From assembly GCA_015065455.1 (NCBI GenBank), contig SVQI01000004.1, forward strand, positions 1 to 64,000: a stretch of DNA of 64,000 nucleotides, read 5' to 3'. Positions within the stretch are counted from its first letter, which is position 1. Each line of letters begins with the position of its first letter. Source of the stretch: Oscillospiraceae bacterium. GTDB lineage: Bacteria > Bacillota > Clostridia > Oscillospirales > CAG-272. The notes below the pieces were generated by a model that saw nothing but the letters and a program-made list of their open reading frames with translations, ran no database searches and was not told the origin of the DNA. Shown piece by piece: positions 1 to 6,391 of the stretch. Both the position numbers and the translations under genes were made by a program.

Positions 1-1
1 C

Positions 2-88
2 AAACTAAATGCTGAACTTTATGCAAATACAGATGATGCGGACGCGGATTTGAATGATTTCTTGTCACAACTAAAGTGTTCAAGATAA
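2..88 (+). CDS. C-terminal end of an unidentified protein (partial)
   Basis: An open frame enters from the left edge and ends at a TAA, giving 28 residues rich in Asp, Ala and Asn. No domain can be recognised in so short a tail. It is followed by the same palindromic element that follows the two putative immunity genes further right. By position it is probably the last gene of a preceding Rhs cassette, which is inference. Confidence 0.45.
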   Translation, partial: KLNAELYANTDDADADLNDFLSQLKCSR

Positions 89-112
89 ATTTAAGAAATG
101 TTGATGAACTAT

Positions 113-240
113 CCTAGCAAGCATCGCCTTTTGGGGACAAAAGGCAGTTTGTTGGGATAATCCTAAGCCCTTAAAGGTTTCAGGAATATTCCTGACAAGT
201 CTGTGTTTGGGTGACCAAACGCGATGCTTGCTGGTACATA
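113..240 (+). repeat. Palindromic structured element, copy 1
   Basis: A perfect 12-base inverted repeat (116-127 with 221-232, AGCAAGCATCGC and its complement) encloses three smaller hairpins: about 127-144 (CCTTTTG/CAAAAGG), 180-195 (TCAGGAATATTCCTGA) and 205-220 (GTTTGG/CCAAAC). Together they could fold as a multibranched cruciform or RNA. Related elements lie at 1982-2038 and 3681-3730, each just after a putative immunity gene. Copies 1 and 3 share the right end ATGCTTGNNGGTACATAACA. The function is unknown. Confidence 0.6.
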
Positions 241-287
241 ACAACTCAGTTCCCTTATCGGTAAGTTTTGAACGGCTTTCTAATCTT

Positions 288-830
288 ACGGTTACAAAAT
301 TGCCTTTAAGTGAGGAAACAGTTGGAGGGTGTTTATCCTCTAACTGTTACTCTCACAAAAAATGTGGATATTGTGCGTAAAAACAACCTTTGTCTACCGA
401 CAAGGGTTGTTTCTTTTTAACTTAATTGGTACTTGCGGACGGATTAAGAACAACTAAAACAGTAAACGGTATAACTACCGAATATTATTGGGCAGATGGT
501 ATACTTTACGGACAGAGAACGGGCAGTGAATATATGCTGTTCCTGTATGACGAAAGCGGAAACAAATACGGATTTATACTTAAAAACGGTACAACAGAGG
601 AATACTATTACTACACATTCAATCTGCAAGGCGACGTAATAGGCATAGTTGACAATTTAGGAAATATTGTGGTAGAATATACTTATGGGAGCGTGGGGAG
701 ATTTACTCAGCGTAACAGGAACACACGCAAACACCATAGGTCAAACTAACCCAATAAGATATCGTGGATATTACTACGATAGCGAGACGGGATTCTACTA
801 TGTAACCAGCCGTTATTACGATCCTGAGCT
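288..830 (+). repeat. Long direct repeat, copy A (linker plus Rhs core)
   Basis: This stretch is nearly identical to 2056-2600. It covers a noncoding linker (two hairpins, the second a terminator) and the coding sequence for the last part of the Rhs core, up to the YDPE residues where the two units diverge. Its length and identity make it a substrate for homologous recombination between cassettes. The linker also holds a GTGAG...CTCAC-closed hairpin at about 310-356 with an AACAGTT/AACTGTT arm. Confidence 0.8.
381..418 (+). terminator. Intrinsic terminator in front of Rhs cassette A
   Basis: The stem AAACAACC/GGTTGTTT continues into CTTTGTC/GACAAGG and is followed by a T-rich tail. It lies only a few bases before the truncated Rhs frame, so readthrough from upstream should be blocked. 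Confidence 0.7.
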
Positions 831-1491
831 TGGTAGATTTATTAACGGTGATAATAATTTTAGTAATTATAATTTGTTTATGTACTGTGGCAACAATCCA
901 GTAAACAGAATTGATCCAAATGGGGAACATTGGTATTACTTGTGGATAGATGACTTAATTGAAGCAGTAGATGAACTGATGGCAAGCGCGAGCAACATTG
1001 TTTATGGAAGGGCCGCATACGAACGGAGCTATTATGATCCTAAGGGAGCAAATGATTTGTGGAATACTAGGCCGTTTCAAGATACAAAGCCATCTCAGGA
1101 AATGCAGATTTTTACTGAATTCATGTATGATCACGATTTTGTTGCCGATATTAGCGTTTCAGTAGATACTCCAATAAAAAACACATATGTCAAGGTTGGC
1201 GCAAGCAAGGTGCTTAGTCCAAATAAAAACATTGATGCGTCATATGTGCATGCTGGCATTGGAGCATCTACACCATCGGTATTACCGATTAATATTTCTT
1301 ATAGTGTTGGAATTGTGAATGGAGTCAAAGCAAAAGAAAACTATGCTAAACATTTTTTGGATATTGGAGCAGGAGCAATATATGGCTTTGACTACTGCTG
1401 GTGGCCTAACGGTGCAAGTGCGTATAGTTTTACGATAGGTACTTCATATGGAGTATATGGTAGATATGATTATTATTGGTGTTTAGATTAG
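426..1491 (+). pseudogene. Frameshifted orphan Rhs tip with unknown C-terminal domain
   Basis: The frame opens at a TTG without a visible ribosome binding site and encodes only the end of an Rhs/YD-repeat core (repeated Tyr-rich motifs, RYRGYYYDSETG, SRYYDPELGRF, then NNPVNRIDPNG). Compared with the intact copy at 2199, one extra G in the GGG run at 687-689 shifts the frame, so the reading continues in the next frame from about 685 to 1491. The roughly 180-residue C-terminal domain after the core is Tyr/Gly-rich and beta-strand-like and was not recognised. It is probably a silent, decaying polymorphic toxin tip. The full-length Rhs shell is absent. Confidence 0.75.
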
Positions 1492-1510
1492 GTTTGGGAG
1501 GAAGGGTACA

Positions 1511-1972
1511 GTGTATGAATTAATAAAAAGTAGTTTTCAAGCCTATGCTTCTGCGGCAGCATTTTCAGGACTTTGGATTTTGTTGGCTGTCTATGGTACA
1601 TTTAAAAACACAAAAAATATTGAAAATAAAAAAATGAAAACAGTTTTACGCTTTAGTATAGGTAGTGTACTTATTTGTTTTTGGATATGGTTTTTTGTTT
1701 GTGTGAATCTATACCCGATTTCTTTGGCCTATTATGAATATAATCATGATTTTGCAGAGGAAAAGATCGGTGTTATTGATGGCATAGAGCAAGATGGCAA
1801 AGATCGTATATATTTAAATATAGACAACGCAGAATATACAATGGTTGATAGCAGTGTCAGCCCTGCTTTTATTATTGGAAAAGATATTGATGAGGGTGAT
1901 ACTGTGAAAATTAAGTTCGGAGTAAGATCAAAGTATATTTTTGACATTTACGAATTAAATACAAGACCCTGA
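1511..1972 (+). CDS. Small membrane protein, candidate immunity protein of cassette A
   Basis: The 153-residue protein starts at a GTG with GGGAGGAAGGG just upstream; the overlapping ATG runs straight into a stop. Two hydrophobic segments (about residues 13-30 and 47-70) precede a soluble C-terminal part of about 75 residues with a beta-rich pattern (VIDGIEQ...IYLNID...GDTVKIKFG) that resembles an OB-like fold. Its place directly after an Rhs tip is the usual place of an immunity gene. No family was recognised, so the immunity role is inference from position. Confidence 0.55.
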   Translation: MYELIKSSFQAYASAAAFSGLWILLAVYGTFKNTKNIENKKMKTVLRFSIGSVLICFWIWFFVCVNLYPISLAYYEYNHDFAEEKIGVIDGIEQDGKDRIYLNIDNAEYTMVDSSVSPAFIIGKDIDEGDTVKIKFGVRSKYIFDIYELNTRP

Positions 1973-1981
1973 CAAACCATA

Positions 1982-2038
1982 CCAGCAAGCATCGCGTTTG
2001 TTTACTCAAACGCAGACTTGTTGGGATAGTCCCAAACC
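1982..2038 (+). repeat. Palindromic structured element, copy 2 (shortened)
   Basis: It begins with the same CCAGCAAGCATCGCG as the other copies and contains hairpins GCGTTTG/CAAACGC and TTGGGA/TCCCAA. The closing right arm found in copies 1 and 3 is missing, so this copy looks truncated. Confidence 0.5.
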
Positions 2039-2055
2039 TTTATGGAAAATTTAAG

Positions 2056-2600
2056 CCTTAACGGTTACAAAATTGCCTTTTAGTGAGGAAACAGTTGGAG
2101 GGTATTTATCCTCGAACTGTTACTCTCACAAAAAATGTGGATATTGTGCGTAAAAACAACCTTTGTCTACTGATAAGGGTTGTTTTTGGTTTACTTAATT
2201 GGTTCTTGCGGACGGTTTAAGAACAACTAAAACAGTAAATGGTATAACTACCGAATATTATTGGGCAGATGGTATACTTTACGGACAGAGAACGGGCAGT
2301 GAATATATGCTGTTCCTGTATGACGAAAGCGGAAACAAATACGGATTTATACTTAAAAACGGTACAACAGAGGAATACTATTACTACACATTCAATCTGC
2401 AAGGCGACGTAATAGGAATTGTTGACAATTTGGGAAATATTGTGGTAGAATATACTTATGGAGCGTGGGGAGATTTACTCAGCGTAACAGGAACACGCGC
2501 AAACACCATAGGTCAAGCCAACCCAATAAGATATCGTGGATATTACTACGATAGCGAGACAGGGCTCTACTATGTATCCAGCCGTTATTACGATCCTGAG
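2056..2600 (+). repeat. Long direct repeat, copy B (linker plus Rhs core)
   Basis: Second copy of the 288-830 repeat, without the extra G. Sequence similarity with copy A stops right after the YDPE codons, the point where Rhs tips normally switch from the conserved core to the variable C-terminal domain. Confidence 0.8.
2154..2188 (+). terminator. Intrinsic terminator in front of Rhs cassette B
   Basis: Same AAACAACC/GGTTGTTT stem and T tail as at 381-418, again directly before the TTG of the Rhs tip. Confidence 0.7.
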
Positions 2601-3233
2601 ATCGACCGGTGGATTAATGCGGATAGCGTTGTATCTGGAATTGGCGAAAACTTATTGGGTTACAATATGTTTGCCTACTGTTTAAACAATCCTGTGAATA
2701 TGACAGATAATTCTGGATATTGGCCGCAGTTGATTAAAGATACAGCTAATTGGATAAATAATAACATTATTCAGCCAGTTGCAAGTTTTGTTAAAGATAT
2801 TGCAGAAGATATCAATAATTTTGACTCGCACAATGAAAGTGAAGAAAAAGTTTTAGAATCAAATTATTTTTCTTCATACAAAGGTGTACCAGTCATAAGA
2901 ACAAACGGAGACCGATCGGGATCCTTCGGAGTCATTTTTTTGACAAGAGAGACCAATGATAGAAGTAATCCCGAAGACGTTATTCGTCACGAGTATGGTC
3001 ATACAAAACAATTGGAGCAACTAGGTATTGTAAACTATGCTTTGTGTATTGGATTACCATCGTGGCAACAGTGGGGTACTGGCGAATATTATAGTAAGCC
3101 TTGGGAGATTACTGCAGATATTTATGGCGGTGTGCAATCAAGAAATCATTCTCAAAGTAATATTGATAGAGGCTTTGCATATTTGGAAGGTAGTAAAAAA
3201 ATAGGTCCGCTTATTTTGGTGTTCATTGAATAG
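2199..3233 (+). CDS. Orphan Rhs tip with a zinc-metallopeptidase-like C-terminal domain
   Basis: The 344-residue frame starts at TTG after an in-frame stop, with no Shine-Dalgarno sequence. Residues 1-150 are the end of an Rhs core (YYYDSETGLYYVSSRYYDPE, then NNPVNMTDNSG). The C-terminal domain carries HEYGH (HExxH, about residues 264-268) followed by WEITAD about 35 residues later (Glu303). This fits the gluzincin zinc site of metallopeptidase domains known at the tips of polymorphic toxins. The N-terminal shell is missing, so the gene is probably silent until recombined onto a full rhs gene, which is inference. Confidence 0.75.
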   Translation: MVLADGLRTTKTVNGITTEYYWADGILYGQRTGSEYMLFLYDESGNKYGFILKNGTTEEYYYYTFNLQGDVIGIVDNLGNIVVEYTYGAWGDLLSVTGTRANTIGQANPIRYRGYYYDSETGLYYVSSRYYDPEIDRWINADSVVSGIGENLLGYNMFAYCLNNPVNMTDNSGYWPQLIKDTANWINNNIIQPVASFVKDIAEDINNFDSHNESEEKVLESNYFSSYKGVPVIRTNGDRSGSFGVIFLTRETNDRSNPEDVIRHEYGHTKQLEQLGIVNYALCIGLPSWQQWGTGEYYSKPWEITADIYGGVQSRNHSQSNIDRGFAYLEGSKKIGPLILVFIE

Positions 3234-3242
3234 GGGGTACAT

Positions 3243-3668
3243 ATGAAAAGAAATTCTTTACTAAAATCAATTATGGTAATTACGTCTATATGTATTTTAC
3301 TTTGTTCTTGTAATTTGTCTGGAATGATTGAGTATTATTCGCAAAAAGAAAACTATATAAGTGTGACCGGAACGGTTTCGAGCATAAAGTATAGTGAAGA
3401 TGCCACAGCGTTGTATATTGACTTTTATGAATTGTCTCCTGTTCTCGATGATACGTGTTTTAAAATTGTCGGAGAGAATCTAGAGATAGTCAAAGCCAAC
3501 AGAATTGATGATAAACTTAAAATAGGCGAACAAATAACCTTTATCACTGCACCAAAGTATTTTGGAGATGGATATGTAATGCCTATAGTCGCTATATCAA
3601 TAAGTGGAGAAAATTTGCTAGGTTTCGAAGAAGGATATAAAAATTTGCTAGATTGGTTATATGAATAG
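3243..3668 (+). CDS. Small lipoprotein, candidate immunity protein of cassette B
   Basis: The 141-residue protein has a signal peptide with lipobox LLCSC (Cys at about residue 22), so the mature form should be tethered outside the membrane. The remainder is beta-rich (VTGTVSSIKYS, LYIDFYEL, KIGEQITFI), a layout similar to the soluble part of the protein at 1511-1972. It starts 9 bases after the metallopeptidase tip with a GGGG-type ribosome binding site. Immunity is inferred from position only. Confidence 0.6.
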   Translation: MKRNSLLKSIMVITSICILLCSCNLSGMIEYYSQKENYISVTGTVSSIKYSEDATALYIDFYELSPVLDDTCFKIVGENLEIVKANRIDDKLKIGEQITFITAPKYFGDGYVMPIVAISISGENLLGFEEGYKNLLDWLYE

Positions 3669-3680
3669 AGTCCGACATAC

Positions 3681-3730
3681 CAGCAAGCATCGTGTTTGGC
3701 ATCCCAAACGCCATGCTTGAGGGTACATAA
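3681..3730 (+). repeat. Palindromic structured element, copy 3
   Basis: CAAGCAT and ATGCTTG (3684-3690 with 3713-3719) close a single long hairpin with inner GTTTGG/CCAAAC. The outer sequences match copy 1 on both sides. Confidence 0.55.
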
Positions 3731-3733
3731 CAG

Positions 3734-3762
3734 TTACATTTTCTATGCAATAGAGTTTTAAT
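3734..3762 (+). promoter_or_regulatory. Weak candidate promoter of the stalked lipoprotein
   Basis: TTACAT, a 17-base spacer and TTTAAT lie just before the GAGGAGG ribosome binding site of the next gene. The match to the vegetative consensus is modest. Confidence 0.3.
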
Positions 3763-3790
3763 GTTTTTTACAATTTGAGGAGGTCTAAAA

Positions 3791-5119
3791 ATGAAAAAAT
3801 TATTATGTTTAATGTTGTCGTTTTTTATGTTATTGTTATTTTCTGCTTGTAGTAAAGCGGATGATGATAAGCCCTCGGCAACACCTAAAAAAACAGAAAA
3901 TAATGCTTCTGATACAGTTTCAAAAATAGATAGTAATATCGAAACTACAACAGTTGAGGACGAGCCTCAAAAAGAATCTGAAACAACTGCAATACCCACA
4001 CCGGAAACTACAGTTGTCCCAACCGCAACGCCCACACCTGAGACTACAGTTGTCCCAACTGCAACGCCTACGCCGGAGACTACAGCTGTTCCAACCGCAA
4101 CGCCTACGCCGGAGACTACAGTTGTCCCAACTGCTACACCCACGCCGGAAACACCGGTTGATCCACCTATTCCGTCCACACCGATATATTCCCAAACCGT
4201 TACGAACACCTTTGGAAATTTGCAGTTTACGAGTATGACCACCGCAAAACATGTAGCTATTCAAGGTGATTACATATACTACTCTCGATATCATGATACT
4301 GATCCTTTGGAGAGAGGAATTTTTGAATATAATAAGGCAACAAAAACCAAACGTCAGGTTTCTAAATATCCCGGTACGTTTATAAATGTTGTAGGTGATT
4401 ATCTTTATTATAGAGGAGCATTGGATTATTATGCTGATAATTGGAATGAGCCTTATTCTGTAGGACAGTTATCATATAAAATTATATGTGTTAATCTCAA
4501 GGATGCCACGTATAAACCGGTTATCATTGATGGACAGGGAATCACTTGTTATAATATCGTTATGTATAAGGACTATGTTTTTTATAACGAGATGTCGATT
4601 GAAAAACGGCTTTGCCGAATATCATCTAACGGCACAAACCGAGTCGTTTTAGCGGATAATGTTGATTTTTTTTATGTTACGGATGATGGCAAGCTTTATT
4701 ATATTACAAACTCTGGCAAGTCCGTGTATTCCTGTGACATAGACGGTAGTAATAAATTAGAGATTTTAAAATCTGAAAAACAGATTTATTTGTTTGCTGG
4801 AAATGGAGAAGATCTGTATTTTGCGAATTATGAAAAACCGTCAAGTCGTTATGTTTATAATATTTATAAAGTCAATAAAAATGGTGAATTGATAAATGTT
4901 GCTACATGGGATTTAATACACTATTATGCTGTGGTCAATGATAGACTTTTTATATGTACAGATGACGGTTTGTTTAGTGTGTTACTAACAAACGGTGATA
5001 TCCAAAAGTTTGCAGAAGCTGATTGTAGTTTTACAGTGTATAATAATAAAATATACATCATAAACGCGGAAGAAATATTCGAATGTAATCTTGATGGTAC
5101 AGAAAGAGTAAAACTTTAG
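3791..5119 (+). CDS. Lipoprotein with Thr/Pro stalk and DUF5050-like beta-propeller
   Basis: The 442-residue protein starts at ATG with GAGGAGG upstream. It has a signal peptide ending in lipobox FSAC, then a low-complexity stalk with 12-residue repeats of the form TPTPETTVVPTA (about residues 68-122). The C-terminal 300 residues contain repeated short strands (GDYIYYSR, GDYLYYRG, DDGKLYYIT, GEDLYFANY) typical of the DUF5050 propeller domain. It is probably attached to the outer face of the membrane, with the propeller held away from it. The ligand is unknown. It follows the Rhs array but has its own ribosome binding site, so membership of the array is uncertain. Confidence 0.75.
   Translation: MKKLLCLMLSFFMLLLFSACSKADDDKPSATPKKTENNASDTVSKIDSNIETTTVEDEPQKESETTAIPTPETTVVPTATPTPETTVVPTATPTPETTAVPTATPTPETTVVPTATPTPETPVDPPIPSTPIYSQTVTNTFGNLQFTSMTTAKHVAIQGDYIYYSRYHDTDPLERGIFEYNKATKTKRQVSKYPGTFINVVGDYLYYRGALDYYADNWNEPYSVGQLSYKIICVNLKDATYKPVIIDGQGITCYNIVMYKDYVFYNEMSIEKRLCRISSNGTNRVVLADNVDFFYVTDDGKLYYITNSGKSVYSCDIDGSNKLEILKSEKQIYLFAGNGEDLYFANYEKPSSRYVYNIYKVNKNGELINVATWDLIHYYAVVNDRLFICTDDGLFSVLLTNGDIQKFAEADCSFTVYNNKIYIINAEEIFECNLDGTERVKL
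3994..4155 (+). repeat. 36-base tandem repeat coding the Thr/Pro stalk
   Basis: About four and a half imperfect copies of a 36-base unit encode the 12-residue stalk repeat. Such arrays can change copy number and therefore stalk length. Confidence 0.8.
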
Positions 5120-5170
5120 TCTGTTATGCAGAAGCTTCTGATTTGAATTAAGATTTCTCGACCATAAAAG

Positions 5171-5206
5171 AAACACCTTTTGTCTTAAGACAAAAGGTGT
5201 TTTTGT
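5171..5206. terminator. Bidirectional intrinsic terminator
   Basis: AAACACCTTTTGTC and its perfect complement form a 14-base-pair stem around TTAA. T-rich flanks on both strands serve the lipoprotein gene on the left and the minus-strand Cys/Gly gene on the right. Confidence 0.85.
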
Positions 5207-5213
5207 ATATAGA

Positions 5214-5351
5214 TTAGTTGCAGCCGCAGCCACAACCGCCGCATCCACATCCACAGCCGCCGCCACAGTTGCAAAGGAAGAAGAGCACGAGGCAGATAGC
5301 GATGATAACCCAGATGTTTTCGCAATCAAAAAGATTACACAAGCAGTTCAT
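5214..5351 (-). CDS. Cys/Gly-rich 45-residue membrane-associated protein, likely sporulation-related
   Basis: This short gene has an ideal ribosome binding site (AAAGGAGG, 6 bases before ATG). The product begins MNCLCNLFDCENIW, has one hydrophobic segment (VIIAICLVLFFL), and ends in a dense run of alternating Cys and Gly. Small Cys/Gly-tailed single-span proteins of this kind occur in spore-forming Firmicutes (YjcZ-like), though family membership is not certain. A sigma-K-type promoter lies upstream at 5416-5443, which supports late mother-cell expression and a possible coat role. The terminator at 5171-5206 follows it. Confidence 0.75.
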   Translation of the reverse strand: MNCLCNLFDCENIWVIIAICLVLFFLCNCGGGCGCGCGGCGCGCN

Positions 5352-5415
5352 ACGAAACCTCCTTTCCGGGAAGGTCGTTTTTTTTCAAAACGTGGGATTT
5401 CCTTGACCCTGATAT

Positions 5416-5443
5416 TATTCTATGCAGCAGGTTTCGTTTTGGT
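5416..5443 (-). promoter_or_regulatory. Candidate sigma-K promoter
   Basis: On the minus strand the sequence reads AC, exactly 17 bases, then CATAGAATA. This matches the published sigma-K consensus AC-N17-CATANNNTA known from Bacillus subtilis. It lies about 65 bases before the start of the Cys/Gly-rich gene. Confidence 0.5.
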
Positions 5444-5536
5444 ATGTTTGGTTACATTTGGCATTATTATATTTTTATCGATTTTAGTTTTCGAATTTAA
5501 AAAGCATGAAAAAAATACGGCTATTTTTAAAAGTAT

Positions 5537-6112
5537 TTATTTTAAAAAAATTCCGCAAAAAAGATACATACACATAATCAGAAGAGTAAAGTTATACGAT
5601 GACGAAAGTAACAACCATATAGCCGTGCTTCCAAGCAATAGAATGCATATAAAAGATGTTATACCCAGCATCTTTTCTGCAGCTTGAATATCGTATTTTA
5701 ACAATAAGATTTTTTCAAGAAGCTGACCGCCGTCAAGTGTTTTTATAGGTAATATATTTACAAAAATAAGCAGATAATTACTCATAATAAAAAATTCTGT
5801 ATATATGTTTTTTGGCATAGCAGAGCAGAGAAGTATTAGAAGAATATTTGTAAGAATACCTGCTATACAGACAAAAATGTCAGCTTTATACGAAGTTAAT
5901 GACGGGGCTTTTTTTATATCAATTCCAAACGGTAGTATTTTTACGGCTAATATTTTTTCACCGCAGAGTTTCATTGCAAAAATATGTCCAAACTCGTGTA
6001 ACAGTGCTGCAAAAAACGGTAGAAATGATAATATTTTTACGTTTGACGTCAGCAGTACGGCAAAAAAAATAAAGGTTGGCAAACCTATTTTGATTTTTAG
6101 TTTATTGTCCAT
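5537..6112 (-). CDS. M50 (site-2) intramembrane metalloprotease, SpoIVFB-like
   Basis: The 191-residue polytopic protein carries HEFGH (residues about 39-43) in a membrane segment and the second zinc motif NILPIKTLDGGQL near residue 115, both diagnostic of the M50 family. Family members cleave substrates inside the membrane. SpoIVFB, the closest functional type, activates pro-sigma-K during sporulation. No SpoIVFA-like partner gene is next to it. The downstream gene on the same strand has a sigma-K-like promoter. A general S2P role remains possible. Confidence 0.8.
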   Translation of the reverse strand: MDNKLKIKIGLPTFIFFAVLLTSNVKILSFLPFFAALLHEFGHIFAMKLCGEKILAVKILPFGIDIKKAPSLTSYKADIFVCIAGILTNILLILLCSAMPKNIYTEFFIMSNYLLIFVNILPIKTLDGGQLLEKILLLKYDIQAAEKMLGITSFICILLLGSTAIWLLLSSSYNFTLLIMCMYLFCGIFLK

Positions 6113-6326
6113 ATTTTACTACCGCCATCATCACGATTATAAAAAACAGGTATATAATTATTTTTTTCAAAATATCACTCAATTCAATGTTTTTTTAAGA
6201 ATATATGAGTCGTATCATAAAAGTATGAATGTTTTAAACTAAAGTACAAATGTCTTATATTTATAGGATTTGTTTGGTTTGATTGCTTTTGTAATTGAAA
6301 AAATGGTCAAAATGATGGTTTTTGTG

Positions 6327-6355
6327 TTGACAAAAAATAAAATATAAAATATAAT
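6327..6355 (+). promoter_or_regulatory. Sigma-A promoter of the aspartate kinase gene
   Basis: Perfect TTGACA and TATAAT hexamers are separated by 17 bases. A leader of about 30 bases follows, with GAGGAG before the GTG start. Confidence 0.85.
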
Positions 6356-6391
6356 ATATTGTATATATATAAATAAAGAGGAGAAAAAATT

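Noticed and set aside
113-2060. Integron attC-like cassette sites
   Set aside because: The palindromic elements resemble recombination sites in arrangement, but no integrase gene and no attC core triplets were found, and the cassettes share long homologous ends instead.
3920-4294. Repetitive frames opposite and in other phases of the Thr/Pro stalk
   Set aside because: These are by-products of the 36-base tandem repeat inside a well-supported lipoprotein gene.
5403-5687. Plus-strand frame of 94 residues with a hydrophobic front
   Set aside because: It begins at TTG without a ribosome binding site, overlaps the 3' end of the minus-strand M50 gene and contains the sigma-K-like promoter of the minus strand.
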